From: Maribacter cobaltidurans
GTDB taxonomy: Bacteria > Bacteroidota > Bacteroidia > Flavobacteriales > Flavobacteriaceae
Length of the DNA: 64,000 nt
Direction: 5' to 3'
Assembly (NCBI RefSeq): GCF_002269385.1
Contig: NZ_CP022957.1
Span: 1,917,001-1,981,000 of the forward strand
The notes below the pieces were generated by a model, which was given only the letters and a program-made list of their open reading frames with translations, was not told the origin of the DNA and searched no databases. The position numbers were made by a program, and so were the translations under genes. How positions within the stretch are numbered: position 1 is the first letter of the stretch; every line of letters begins with the position of its first letter. This document shows, one piece after another, positions 26,802-37,600 of the stretch.

Positions 26802-27692
26802 ATGAAACATTCAGTAATCAATTTTGTAAAACCAGCTTTCCCCTTCAGAGGGATATGTATGCTTTCCATTTTATTTTGTTGTGTTTTCGCCTCATCACAA
26901 CAAAAAGAGGAAGAAGGATGGACCTCAATGCTCAACGGAAGTGATTTAGAGGGCTGGACCGCTAAAATCCAGCATTATGATGTGTTTGATAACCATGGGG
27001 ACACCTTTAGGGTAGAGGATGGTATTTTAAAAGTAAGATATGACCAATACGAAGGTTTGTTCAACGATCGCTTTGGACACTTGTACTACGATCAGCCTTA
27101 TTCCCATTTTCATCTATCTATGGAATATCGTTTTGTTGGCGAACTTTTCCCTGGGTCTCCGGATTATACAATTTTAAATAGTGGTTTAATGTACCATTCT
27201 CAAGACCCGCGAACCCTACTTAAGGATCAGGACTGGCCTATTTCCGTGGAAATGCAATTCTTGGCGGGACTAGAGCCAGGAAAGAATAGGCCCACTGGTA
27301 ATATGTGCTCCCCAGGAACAAATGTGGTTTACAAAGGGAAATTGGATGCTACTCATTGTATAAACTCAGCCTCTGACACCTATTTTGGTGACCAATGGGT
27401 AAAGGCAGAACTTATAGTCTATGGCGATTCACTAGTAAGGCATATCATCAATGGCAAAACGGTATTGGAATATGCCAAACCCCAAATGGGCGGCGAAAAT
27501 GTCAAAAGATACGACACCAATATTTTTAAGCCGGGAACACCTTTAAAGGAAGGATATATTGCCCTACAAAGTGAAGGGCAGCCTATTGACTTCAGGAATA
27601 TAAAAATAAGAAACCTAAAAGGGTGCATGGACCCCAAAGCCACTAATTATGGTGCTCATTTTATTCAGCCCGGAAAATGTAGCTACGATTAA
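26802..27692 (+). CDS. DUF1080 (3-keto-disaccharide hydrolase-like) protein
   Basis: The 296-aa exported protein has the DUF1080 concanavalin-like fold pattern: GWTSMLNGSDLEGW, FRVEDGILKV, HFHLSMEYRF, NSGLMYHSQDP, and a GYIALQSEGQPIDFRNIKIR ending. The C-terminus adds GCMDPKATNYGAHFIQPGKC, a small Cys-bounded motif often seen at the end of secreted Bacteroidota proteins. DUF1080 proteins are linked to sugar or keto-glycoside hydrolysis. Its stop overlaps by 4 nt the convergent S41 peptidase gene. Confidence 0.88.
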   Translation: MKHSVINFVKPAFPFRGICMLSILFCCVFASSQQKEEEGWTSMLNGSDLEGWTAKIQHYDVFDNHGDTFRVEDGILKVRYDQYEGLFNDRFGHLYYDQPYSHFHLSMEYRFVGELFPGSPDYTILNSGLMYHSQDPRTLLKDQDWPISVEMQFLAGLEPGKNRPTGNMCSPGTNVVYKGKLDATHCINSASDTYFGDQWVKAELIVYGDSLVRHIINGKTVLEYAKPQMGGENVKRYDTNIFKPGTPLKEGYIALQSEGQPIDFRNIKIRNLKGCMDPKATNYGAHFIQPGKCSYD

Positions 27693-29335
27693 CGTTTACC
27701 CAAAAGGCCATCATATTTGGAGCCATTGCCAAGTAGCTCGGTAGCGGCAAGGATAGCATCATCGTTGGCCAAGTAATATTGATATAGCCCGTCACGATAG
27801 AAATAACGCTTTACGATTTCATCCTCAAGGTTTTTTTGGATTTCATTTTGGTATTTATCCAGTGCATTGATTTTCCCTTTTTGAATATTTGCCAATAAGG
27901 TCTTGTAGCTGTCCTTAACCTCTTGTCCCAAAAAGTCATTTTCTGGACCCGATAATGCCTCGGTAATCGCTTTTTCCGCTTTTGTTTTAAATGAAAAGTC
28001 ACTCTGTCTTACAAAAGCCTTAAAGTTGTTGAAGTCAGAATTGGAAAACTTGAAATCGGCCACATTATCTACCTTATGACTAAAATAATAGTCAGTGGCA
28101 TAATCGAAAATCACATTGTTTTGAAGCAATGCCATGGTCAAGTCGTTTGTTTTAACAGCGGCAATCTCTACATCGGGCAGAACTCCACCCCCATCTTGAA
28201 CCTTTCTCCCGTTTCTTGTGGTAAAATCATTGAAGGTGGTATTTCTTACGGCATTACCATTATCATCCCTGTTCCAGTAATCCAAGGCCTGAATGCATCT
28301 TCCAGATGAGGTATAATATCTAGATATGGTAACTTTGAGCTGTGTGCCGTAGGTGAGTTTTAAAGGCCGTTGTACCAAGCCTTTTCCAAAGCTCCGGGCT
28401 CCCATGATTACGGCTCGGTCCAAATCCTGTAAGCTCCCGGAAACAATTTCACTGGCAGAGGCACTGCTTCCATTGACCAGCACCACCAATGGTATTTCTG
28501 CATCCACAGGTTGGTTTGTAGTTCTATACTCCCGATTAAACTTTTTAACCTTGGACTTGGTAGTTACCACCAGCTCGCCTTTTGGTACGAACAAATTGGT
28601 AACGTTAATAGCCTCGGAAAGTAATCCACCGGGGTTGTCCCTTAAGTCTAGAATTATTTTTTCCGCACCTTTTCCTTTTAAATCCAACAAAGCACTTTTT
28701 GTTTGGTCCGTAGCCTTGGCATTGAATTTGGACAAGACGATATATCCGGTTTGGTCGTCTATCATTTTGTAAAATGGCACAGCATCTACCTCTATTCCTC
28801 CACGTTCAATAGTAGTACTGCTTATCTTGCCCTGTCTTTTATAAATTACGTCAACGGAAGAGCCTTCTGAACCTTTGAGAAGTTCACTTGCATTATCTTC
28901 AAAATCGGCTACTTTGATATCCCCTATCTGTATAATTTGATCCCCTGCTTTAAGTCCGGCCTTGTCCGCAGGATATCCTTGATGAGGCTCTATAATCAAC
29001 AACCGATCTTTGTAAGTGCGTACGAGCGCCCCGATGCCAGAATACTCTCCTGCATTGTTTATCCTGTAAGATTCTACATCCTGTTCGTTTAAAAACTTGG
29101 TGTAGGGGTCCAGGTCCTCCAACATGTTTTTTATGGCCGTATCCATTAATTCCGCAGGGTTGGTTTCGTCCACATAGTTCATGTTGAGCTCTTTGAAAAG
29201 CGTCGTGAAAATCTCTATCTGCTTCGCTATTTCAAAAAAATCGCTTTTAAAACTACTTCCAACCACAAGAAAAGTAAGGGCCAGAACGGGAAAAATGATT
29301 CTTTTACGCATTAGTTTTTTCATGAATCCGGGCAT
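27689..29335 (-). CDS. S41 family C-terminal processing peptidase with PDZ domain
   Basis: The 548-aa protein has an N-terminal membrane anchor/signal (IIFPVLALTFLVVGSSF), a PDZ domain (~100-170, GYPADKAGLKAGDQIIQIG) and an S41 domain with the catalytic Ser in VNGSSASASEIVSG and Lys in RSFGKGLVQ. It belongs to the CtpA/Prc group that trims envelope proteins at their C-termini. Alternative starts (29323, 29311) exist; all overlap the end of rnpA, an arrangement common in Bacteroidota that implies translational coupling. Confidence 0.92.
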   Translation of the reverse strand: MPGFMKKLMRKRIIFPVLALTFLVVGSSFKSDFFEIAKQIEIFTTLFKELNMNYVDETNPAELMDTAIKNMLEDLDPYTKFLNEQDVESYRINNAGEYSGIGALVRTYKDRLLIIEPHQGYPADKAGLKAGDQIIQIGDIKVADFEDNASELLKGSEGSSVDVIYKRQGKISSTTIERGGIEVDAVPFYKMIDDQTGYIVLSKFNAKATDQTKSALLDLKGKGAEKIILDLRDNPGGLLSEAINVTNLFVPKGELVVTTKSKVKKFNREYRTTNQPVDAEIPLVVLVNGSSASASEIVSGSLQDLDRAVIMGARSFGKGLVQRPLKLTYGTQLKVTISRYYTSSGRCIQALDYWNRDDNGNAVRNTTFNDFTTRNGRKVQDGGGVLPDVEIAAVKTNDLTMALLQNNVIFDYATDYYFSHKVDNVADFKFSNSDFNNFKAFVRQSDFSFKTKAEKAITEALSGPENDFLGQEVKDSYKTLLANIQKGKINALDKYQNEIQKNLEDEIVKRYFYRDGLYQYYLANDDAILAATELLGNGSKYDGLLGKR

Positions 29336-29708
29336 TAAATTTTTCCAAAAGCAGCTTCATTTTGGACTCTAGATCCGCAAAAGCCGGTATTTCCTTTCCA
29401 AGGTATAAAAATAAAAACGCAAAGTTCTCCTGAGTATTGTTAAATACGATGTCTTTGTTCAATCGGTAGGATTCCCGTAACAACCTTTTTATTCTATTTC
29501 GATGGACCGCACTTTTGAAGTTTTTTTTTGGAACCGTTACGGCCGCTTTAATGGAAACCTCTTGACAGGGTGTCTCAAGGTAGATGAGTTTTATGGGAAA
29601 GACAGTAAGGCTGCTTCCTTCGGTAAAGAGCTTGCCAATAAGTTTTTGGCTTTTAAGTTTTTCTTTTTTTCCGAAGGAAGCGTCCATCTGTTGTTTTAGT
29701 GCGTTCAT
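29304..29708 (-). CDS. rnpA: ribonuclease P protein component
   Basis: The 134-aa basic protein has the RnpA core: FGKKEKLKSQKLIGKLFTEG, AVTVPKKNFKSAVHRNRIKRL and the RNR motif VHRNRIKRLLRESYR (~77-91). It assists the catalytic RNA in removing tRNA 5' leaders. It is not next to rpmH here, but overlaps the S41 peptidase by 32 nt and follows the M1 peptidase by 16 nt, so it sits in a peptidase operon. Confidence 0.93.
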   Translation of the reverse strand: MNALKQQMDASFGKKEKLKSQKLIGKLFTEGSSLTVFPIKLIYLETPCQEVSIKAAVTVPKKNFKSAVHRNRIKRLLRESYRLNKDIVFNNTQENFAFLFLYLGKEIPAFADLESKMKLLLEKFNARIHEKTNA

Positions 29709-29724
29709 TTAGTGCAGACGGACC

Positions 29725-31584
29725 CTAGTTTTCCGCTTGCCAAACATTGTTTTCGGCGTTTACATCGGCCATTAACTGGGACGGGTCAATAACTACGGCC
29801 TGAATATCCGAAATGGGTCTATTTACAGTAAAGTCATAACTGGAATATGCCCAAGGCCAATCCGGCAATACCGTTCTATCAATTTGGGGATAGGGGTTCT
29901 CCTTTTCTCCACGCATCATTCTTAACGGCGCATAAAAGGTCTCCCTTGAGCCATCTTTGTATACTACTAAAATATCCAAAGGCATGGGCATTAAGCCTAT
30001 CCTTTCCATGGTGACCTTTGTTCCGTTTTCTTCTGAATCAACGGATTTTATTCCGTAATCTATGATATTGGTGGTCTGGGTCCAATCGGTCAGATACCAA
30101 TCCAACTCCATACCGGAAACCTTTTCGGCAGTTCTTTTAATATCATTGGGCACAGGATGCTTGAATTTAAAGTCCTCGTAATATTTCCGTATGGTCTCCA
30201 TGAGTTTGTCCTGTCCTATAATATATCCCAGTTGGGCCAAAAAGACGGCTCCCTTACTGTAGGCCGATATTCCGTAAGCAAAATTTAAATCATAGCGGTC
30301 CGCATGCGTGCTCATGGGTTGTTCCTTTCCAGAAAGGGCCAGGTTGTAATAGCCTTTATAGGAATTTTCAAAAGGGTTTTCCTTATTTTGTTCACGGATT
30401 TCATTACTGCACAGCGCCGATATAAAAGAGGTGAATCCTTCGTCCATCCATTCGTGTTTGGCTTCATTGGTCGCCAATACATGTTGAAACCAAGAGTGGG
30501 CCAATTCATGGATCATGGTGCCAATGACGCTTCCCGGTTTATCACCACCGGTAATCAATGTTGCCATGGCATATTCCATACCTCCATCCCCTCCTTGTAT
30601 AACGGAGTATTGGTCATAAGGGTATTTGCCTATGTTTCTGCTAAAGAAGTTCATGGCCTTTTCTGTCATTGGCTGTACGGCCTTCCAATTTTCTAAAAAT
30701 TTAGGGTCGTTCTTATACAGGAAATGAAGTGTTGGGCCATCTTCCATTTGAAGGGTATCGTGAACATAATCCGGATCTGCTGCCCACATAAAATCATGGA
30801 CCATGGGCGCTTTAAAGTGCCATGTCAAGGTTTTACCCTTTTGTTTTTTGATGGATGTTCCAGGGGCTTCATAACCATGTCCTATTTCCTGCGGATTCTG
30901 CAGATAACCGGTTCCTCCCACAACGTAGTCCTTATCCAAGGTTAATTTCACGTCAAAATCGCCCCACACACCATGAAATTCCCTTGCAATATAGGGATCG
31001 GCGTGCCACCCCTCAAAATCATATTCGGCCAATTTTGGATACCATTGGCTCATGGAAAGGGCTACCCCATCGGCATTATTACGGCCCGACCTTCTGATCT
31101 GAACGGGCACCTGACCCTTAAAAGTCATTTCGAAAGTTGTTTTGCCTCCTGAGGGAATAGGCTTCGGCAAATCCACAACTAGAACCGTGCCCTCCTCTTG
31201 AAAGTCTACTTTTTCCCCGTCCTGTGTAAGCGATTCCACATGAAGGTATCCAATTTCGCTTTCCGAAAGACTCGCTATACGACTTTTTTTGTCCTCGGTA
31301 ATCATTCTTCTATCAGGGTCTTGTATATTCTGAAGCCTTATGTCCATTTCACTTCCAGGTTGAAAGGCGTTAAAATATAGATGGTAATAGACCCTGTTCA
31401 ATTCATCGGGAGAGTTATTGGTATATACCAGCTTTTGGGTTCCGGTGTACTGGTAATTTTCAACATCCATGTTTACATCCATGGTATAGTCTACATGTTG
31501 TTGCCAATAATTTGTCTGATTTTGGGCATAGGAAAAGGCACCTACGGCCAAAATTACTAAAGCAGAAAGAATTAGTTTCCTCAT
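29725..31584 (-). CDS. M1 family metallopeptidase, exported
   Basis: The 619-aa protein has a signal peptide (ALVILAVGAFSYAQ) and an M1 gluzincin domain with GGMEYAMATLITGG (GAMEN-like exopeptidase motif) and the zinc site HELAHSWFQH...NEAKHEWMDEG. M1 enzymes release N-terminal residues from peptides. It is 18 nt downstream of the S8 peptidase gene, so both are probably on one transcript and serve extracytoplasmic peptide use. Confidence 0.93.
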   Translation of the reverse strand: MRKLILSALVILAVGAFSYAQNQTNYWQQHVDYTMDVNMDVENYQYTGTQKLVYTNNSPDELNRVYYHLYFNAFQPGSEMDIRLQNIQDPDRRMITEDKKSRIASLSESEIGYLHVESLTQDGEKVDFQEEGTVLVVDLPKPIPSGGKTTFEMTFKGQVPVQIRRSGRNNADGVALSMSQWYPKLAEYDFEGWHADPYIAREFHGVWGDFDVKLTLDKDYVVGGTGYLQNPQEIGHGYEAPGTSIKKQKGKTLTWHFKAPMVHDFMWAADPDYVHDTLQMEDGPTLHFLYKNDPKFLENWKAVQPMTEKAMNFFSRNIGKYPYDQYSVIQGGDGGMEYAMATLITGGDKPGSVIGTMIHELAHSWFQHVLATNEAKHEWMDEGFTSFISALCSNEIREQNKENPFENSYKGYYNLALSGKEQPMSTHADRYDLNFAYGISAYSKGAVFLAQLGYIIGQDKLMETIRKYYEDFKFKHPVPNDIKRTAEKVSGMELDWYLTDWTQTTNIIDYGIKSVDSEENGTKVTMERIGLMPMPLDILVVYKDGSRETFYAPLRMMRGEKENPYPQIDRTVLPDWPWAYSSYDFTVNRPISDIQAVVIDPSQLMADVNAENNVWQAEN

Positions 31585-31602
31585 TTTGTCTGTGTTCTTA
31601 AA

Positions 31603-33234
31603 TTATAATTCTAGTTGACCGCTGCTTACCTTGCTTGCCATGATAAGGGCATTGTAGGCATTTACTATTTTACCTGAAGTTGATATTTCACTAAGACCAG
31701 CACTTTTTGTGTTATCACCACCCAAAATTACCTTGGTTTTTACCGGTAAGCCGGAGTTAAGGATAATTTTCTTTACCTGTTTGGCACTTAAGTTAGGATA
31801 CTGTGATAGTATTAAGGCTGCAACACCGGCTACGGCAGGTGCGGCCATGGAGGTTCCAGGGGAATATTCATACGTGTTGTTGGGATAGGTAGAATAGATA
31901 TCGGTACCAGGGGCAAAAACATCCACATTAATTTTCCCGTAGTTGGAATAGGAAGCCACTAGCTCTGAACCATAGTTGGGATCTAAGGCCCCTACGGTAA
32001 TGACGTTGTCCGCAAATTCCGCCCCATTGTTTATTTGATCATTAGGGTAATTGGGATTTGCAGGATCATCTAGGTTTGCACCGTCGTTACCTGCAGCATG
32101 CACGAATAACACATCATTGTCTGCAGCATATTTTATGGCGTCATATACCCATTGCGCATTGGGCGAATAGGATTTTCCAAAACTTCCATTGATAATTTTA
32201 GCACCATTATCAACCGCGTACCTTATTCCACGCGCTATGTCCTTGTCATACTCGTCTCCATTGGGAACAGCGCGGATACTCATAATTTCCACATTATTGG
32301 CCACACCGTTTGCCCCAAGGCCATTGTTCCTTTCCGCCGCAATGATTCCGGCCACATGGGTGCCATGACTTTCATCATCAACCCTATTCTTGGGATTGCC
32401 GTTTCCGTAATCGGTATCGTTGTAATCGTATGGGTCATCACCAACAATTTCCCTTCCATTAAAGTCCTTGTTGAGGTTGTAATTAAGCTGTTCCGTAAAA
32501 TATTTAATACCCTCACCTAGCTCTTCAATAACCTCTGGAATGGTATCCTTAAAGGAATACATTTGCATTAACACCGCTTTGTTACGCTGCATTGCTTCGG
32601 TTCTAGCTTCAATACCGGCGACATCTTCCTTAGAATAATTTTCCTTTCCAAGAAACTCCTTTACCTCTGCATCCGCATTTTTAACGGCCTGTAAAATTTG
32701 CTCATATCGCTCCTTGTTCTGCTGGGCGCTTGCATATTCTTCGGATAATTTTCCCTTTGCTTTCGCTAGGGTGGTTTGGTCACCAATGTTCAAACGTATC
32801 ATTCGAACATATTCAAGCTGCTCGTTGTATGACTCTCCCAAGAAATTATATCCATGGATATCATCCACATAACCATTGTTGTCGTCATCTTTATTGTTCC
32901 CTGGCTTTTCGTCCGTATTGGTCCAAATAACCCCGTCCAAATCTTCATGGTTGAGGTCAATTCCTGAGTCGAGAACAGCAACAATAACCTTTTTTCCTTT
33001 TTTATTTTTGATGATTTCATCATAAGCTTTGTCAACACTCATTCCAGGAATGGTATCCGTGGCTAGGTCCAAATGCCCCCAGTTTTTCTTTTCTGCTTCG
33101 GTAAGGTCCGAAACCTTCAGGGGAACAGAATCAATATTTTCTACAGGTGTTAAAATTAGACCTCCAGTTCCCCCGCACCCAACTAGTGAGACGAAAGAAA
33201 GCACTAAGAATGATTTAGTAATTAAGCGTATCAT
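31603..33234 (-). CDS. S8 family subtilisin-like serine peptidase lipoprotein
   Basis: The 543-aa protein has a lipoprotein signal (LVGCGG). The catalytic triad is visible as VAVLDSGIDLNHEDL (Asp), SHGTHVAGIIAA (His) and SPGTSMAAPAVAGVAAL (Ser). A charged, helical insertion of about 120 residues (~140-260) separates Asp and His, as in several Bacteroidota subtilases. It is probably surface or periplasmic. It lies 29 nt downstream of the MBL hydrolase gene. Confidence 0.93.
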   Translation of the reverse strand: MIRLITKSFLVLSFVSLVGCGGTGGLILTPVENIDSVPLKVSDLTEAEKKNWGHLDLATDTIPGMSVDKAYDEIIKNKKGKKVIVAVLDSGIDLNHEDLDGVIWTNTDEKPGNNKDDDNNGYVDDIHGYNFLGESYNEQLEYVRMIRLNIGDQTTLAKAKGKLSEEYASAQQNKERYEQILQAVKNADAEVKEFLGKENYSKEDVAGIEARTEAMQRNKAVLMQMYSFKDTIPEVIEELGEGIKYFTEQLNYNLNKDFNGREIVGDDPYDYNDTDYGNGNPKNRVDDESHGTHVAGIIAAERNNGLGANGVANNVEIMSIRAVPNGDEYDKDIARGIRYAVDNGAKIINGSFGKSYSPNAQWVYDAIKYAADNDVLFVHAAGNDGANLDDPANPNYPNDQINNGAEFADNVITVGALDPNYGSELVASYSNYGKINVDVFAPGTDIYSTYPNNTYEYSPGTSMAAPAVAGVAALILSQYPNLSAKQVKKIILNSGLPVKTKVILGGDNTKSAGLSEISTSGKIVNAYNALIMASKVSSGQLEL

Positions 33235-33263
33235 ATGTGATTTTAAAATTAATTTTTGGTGTT

Positions 33264-34127
33264 TTAGTTAAAGATTTCATCGAAGGTATAGGTTTGGTCC
33301 AACCTTACCCCTTTATCCGTTTTTTTAAGCGTACAAAGCTGATTGTGCGCATCGTGCTCAAAGAAGAGAAAATAGTTTTTTTCCGCAGCTTCATTTAGAA
33401 AGTTTTCTTTTTCGGATAAAGTCAGTAGCGGCCTTGTGTCATAACCCATAACATATGGCAATGGTATATGTCCTACGGTAGGAATTAAATCGGCCACAAA
33501 AACCAGTGTTTTACCTTTGTATTCAATAAGCGGCAACATTTGTTTTTCTGTATGCCCATCAACAAAATAGATGCCAAAGCTAAATTCTGGACTATTTTTA
33601 TAAAAGGAAGAGCCGTGGTTTTCAACAAAGCTTAATTGACCACTTTCTTCCATGGGCAATAAATTTTCCGACAAAAAGGAGGCCTTTTCCCTGGCGTTTG
33701 GGTTTGTGGCCCATTCCCAATGATTTTTATTGGTCCAAAAACGGGCATTTTTAAATGCAGGCTCATATCCTGTTCTATTCTTGTTCCACTGAATACAACC
33801 ACCACAATGGTCAAAGTGAAGATGTGTCAGAAATACGTCGGTAATATCTTCTTTGCCAACCCCTAATTGGTGTAATGATTTTTCTAAGGAAAAATCACCC
33901 CATCGATGGTAATGTCCAAAAAATTTATCGGATTGTTTATTGCCAAGCCCTGTATCTATAAGAATAAGCCTGTCACTTTCCTGTATTAAAAGACTTCTGG
34001 CAGCAATATCAATTAAATTGTTGTTATCTGCGGGATTTGTTCTTTGCCAGAGCGTTTTGGGAACTACTCCGAACATGGCCCCTCCATCTAACTTAAAATT
34101 TCCGCATTCAACAGGATATAGATTCAT
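33264..34127 (-). CDS. MBL fold metallo-hydrolase (lactonase-like)
   Basis: The 287-aa protein has the canonical zinc motif HLHFDHCGG (~102-110), an upstream DTGLG (~60) and downstream FVDGHTEKQML and FVADLIPTVGHIP. The layout matches the quorum-quenching lactonase-like group of MBL hydrolases, but that group covers many substrates. It has no signal peptide. It is the first gene of the S8-M1-rnpA-S41 run; the 150 nt upstream hold no obvious gene. Confidence 0.88.
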   Translation of the reverse strand: MNLYPVECGNFKLDGGAMFGVVPKTLWQRTNPADNNNLIDIAARSLLIQESDRLILIDTGLGNKQSDKFFGHYHRWGDFSLEKSLHQLGVGKEDITDVFLTHLHFDHCGGCIQWNKNRTGYEPAFKNARFWTNKNHWEWATNPNAREKASFLSENLLPMEESGQLSFVENHGSSFYKNSPEFSFGIYFVDGHTEKQMLPLIEYKGKTLVFVADLIPTVGHIPLPYVMGYDTRPLLTLSEKENFLNEAAEKNYFLFFEHDAHNQLCTLKKTDKGVRLDQTYTFDEIFN

Positions 34128-34279
34128 GAATCTACTGGGTAATAAACAGTATAAGTTGGGAAAATTAATTAAAATGATTAGGAAAAACAGGTTGTTTAAG
34201 AGTTTTTAACTTGCTAAGGCCCAAAAACACCGTTAAAGTTGAGCACTTCGCTTACAAAACCGATTGGGCAAATAGGAGG

Positions 34280-34669
34280 TTATTCACGATTCTTCAACAA
34301 TTCCTCTATATTATGGTGGGCCAAGGGCTTGGAAAGATGTTTTTCTATTTCCCGATAACTCTCAGAACGTTCGAGGTCCTTTGGGTTTATGGATGAGCTC
34401 AACATGAATATCCTACATTTGTCCTTGTTTTCTTGGGGCAGCTCCTTATAATTTTCTATAAACTCATAGCCGTCCATTTCCGGCATTCTAATGTCCAAAA
34501 AAATAATGTCCGGAAACTCATCAGGATTTTCTTCAATTTCCTTTAAATAATCAAGCGCCTTGACTCCAGATGGTTTTACTACAACATCCGTTATACGTGT
34601 AGATTTTGAAATAATGGCCTTGTTAATATAGTTGTCTATTTCAGAATCATCGATCAATAATACTCTCAT
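34280..34669 (-). CDS. single-domain response regulator (Rcp1-like receiver)
   Basis: The 129-aa protein is one REC domain: acidic pocket LLIDDSE (~4-10), phospho-acceptor Asp in IIFLDIRMPEMDGYEF, switch Ser in MLSSSINPKD and Lys in HLSKPLAHHN. No output domain is present. It starts 9 nt after the sensor kinase stop and is thus its likely partner, probably relaying phosphate to another protein. Confidence 0.93.
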   Translation of the reverse strand: MRVLLIDDSEIDNYINKAIISKSTRITDVVVKPSGVKALDYLKEIEENPDEFPDIIFLDIRMPEMDGYEFIENYKELPQENKDKCRIFMLSSSINPKDLERSESYREIEKHLSKPLAHHNIEELLKNRE

Positions 34670-34678
34670 ATTGTTTCT

Positions 34679-37600
34679 TTAGTCTTTGGAATAATAATTA
34701 GGCAATGTTAGAATGAAGGTGGAACCTATTCCAGGTTTGGATTCAAGCGCAATAGTCCCTCCTAGTTTTTCCATTATTTCCTTTACAATGAATAGCCCAA
34801 TCCCGGAGCCCATTTCGCTTGTTGAATCCCGGTAGAACATATCATATATTTTCTCATGGCTCTTCTTTTTTATACCTATGCCGTTGTCCTTGATTTCTAC
34901 GACGGCGTTTTCTCTTGTTGTCTCTACGTTAATCCGAATGTACGGTGCGGATTTCTTAGGATCATAATATTTTATGGCATTGGACAAAAAATTGTTCAGA
35001 AGAACGGAAATACTCTTACTGTCCGAGTAAAATTTAGAACCGGTATCAATTTTTGTCGATATACTAATTTTATTGGTGTTCTTAAGATACCATAAATCCT
35101 CCAATACCTTTTCTATCAAGATGTTAAAATTCACTTCTTCTTTTTTAAGATCCAAATGTTTATTTCTGGAATAGGCTATAATATCTCCTATAAATCCATC
35201 CAAACGCATGATGGAGTTCTCCATCATCACCAGTCTTTCAACCACCACCTCCCTTTTCTCGTCAATTTTCATTATGTTCAATAAGCCTAATAATGAGGAC
35301 AATGGCGCCCTAAGTTCATGTGAGGCACTGTAAACGAAGCGATCTAGTTCAGAATTGGTCTTGATCAGTTCAGCGTTCTGTTTTTCAAGTCTTTCCTCGA
35401 ACATTTTTGTTTCGGTAATATCGACTGCGGTACCTTGATAGGTGACTGGGTTCCCGTGGACGTCCGTAGTCACTTCCATTTGTACCCTAACGTATTTTAT
35501 GGATTTATCCCTGTGGACGATTCTATAGGAAAAGGAACTATTGTCCCTGTTGGAAATTTTGTTTTCAATGATTGCATCGTGCATTTCAAGATCATCTGGA
35601 TGGACAAGTGTCTTTGAGAAGGAAGCGTCTATTTTTTTACCAGGTTTAACGTCATATATTTCATACATCCTATCGGACCAATCAATAATATCCGTTTTAA
35701 GGTTCCAGTTCCAATAACCTATTTTTCCAATTCGAATGGCAGCATCCATTTTGTTTTGGAGGTCAAGTATTTCCCTTTCGGTTTTCTTTTGCTCCGTTAA
35801 ATCGAAAGCGACCGAACCTATTCCAATGGGTTTATTGGTGGATTTGTCGTTTATAATGAAAGCTGAAAGTAGGGCGGGAATATTTTTATTTGTCTTAAAG
35901 TGCTTAAGATAACCTTCCCCGCTCCAGATACCGCTCTTGAAAATTATGGGAAGATATTCGTCCCTTATAATTTCCTGCGCGTTTTCTGGAAAGAAATCTA
36001 ACAATGAAAGGGGGGCAATTGAATCTTCAGCGGATAAACCGACTAATTCCCGTCCATATTCGTTAAGATAAATAGACTTTCCATCTAACCCGGACAGACC
36101 AATAAAACCAGGGCTTTTTTCAACTACGGTCAGAAGTTTTTGATTCTCCTGTTCCGTATGCTTTTTCATACTTATATCCCTAAAGTATACGGTTAGTCCT
36201 TCTGGGGATGGATAAGCATGACTTTCTATCCACACATTATCCTTAGGATGAAAATGTTCTAGATGAACATCCTTCTGTTTTTTTAATGCGCTTTCCAATT
36301 CTAATTTTACTTGGGAGCCCAAAAGTTCTGGGAATGTTTCCCATAAATTCTTTCCGGTAAGTTCATGTTGGGGGTTTTTAATGAACTCCTTTGCCTTTGC
36401 ATTGACATAAGTAAGGTTCCAATGGGTATCAACAGAAATAAATGCATCTGATATCCGCTCTGTCAACTCGCGATATTTTTTTTCGCTTGATATAATTTGT
36501 TCCTGGGCCTTCTTTTCCTTTGTGATGTCCAAATAGGTTGCCAGAATATATTTTTTGTCATCCACCTCATAAGTTTCCGCGGCAGTTGAAAAGTGAATTT
36601 TCCTCTTGTCTTTTGTATGAACAATTAGATTCATGGACAAAACCTTTCCATGTTTTTCAAGGGCTTTTAAAGCCTCCTCTCTCTTTGCTTTTCCACCAAC
36701 TATCTTATTTACAAGTGTTTCTAATGACTTTCCCCTAAAATCTTTACCAATCCCTAATTTTTCCAAAAAATAAAAGTTGGCGTCCACAAAATTTAGCTGC
36801 TCATCAAAGATGGCCATGCCAATGGTTTTGCTATTAAAGGCTTTTTTGAACTTTTGAAGGTTGTCCAAAGCAGCGCGCTGCAATTCTTTTCTTATGGTCA
36901 CATCCCTAACAATTCCCATGATGGTACCATTGGTCAACTTTTTGGCACTAACTTCACCATAAAAGGAAGACGTATCTTTCCTTAATAGTTCTCGCTCCGT
37001 TAATACGGCCTGGCCGGATTTTAACTCCATGAATTTTAATGGAACTTTTGTTAAATCCTGTTCTGTGGTAAGGTCGCTAAGGTTTTTTTGAAGCAAATCT
37101 TTTTTGGGATAACCAAACATTTCAACCCCTTGTAAGTTGGCTTCTAAAATATTACCATCGAAATCCGTTATGAATATTCCATCCGATGCCTGTTCTATAA
37201 ATGTCCTTAGTTTCTGTTCATTTTCTTTTAGAAGAAGTGTTTTCTGCTCTACTTTTTCTTTTAATTTTTTTGGCTGTTCAAGCATGAACTTGGTAAAGAA
37301 ACCTGAGAGCATGGCTATAAAAAACCCCAATCCTCCCAGCACATATAACCCATATTTGGAAGGATTTTTATTGGAAATAACGTGTAGTTTCCATTCCCCA
37401 TTATAATCGCTAATCGAATTTTTGAGAGAATTTCCAGGAAAAGCACGGGTCGAGGAAAAGAATATTTTTTCTGACCCATCTGGGTTGGCTTTGGAAAGTT
37501 GATAAGAAAACGGATTGTTTTCCAAGGTATCCAAATGGATTTCTGACAATAATGAGCTAAGTTTAATTACCGCAGCTGCAAATCCGGCAAATTTACTTTG

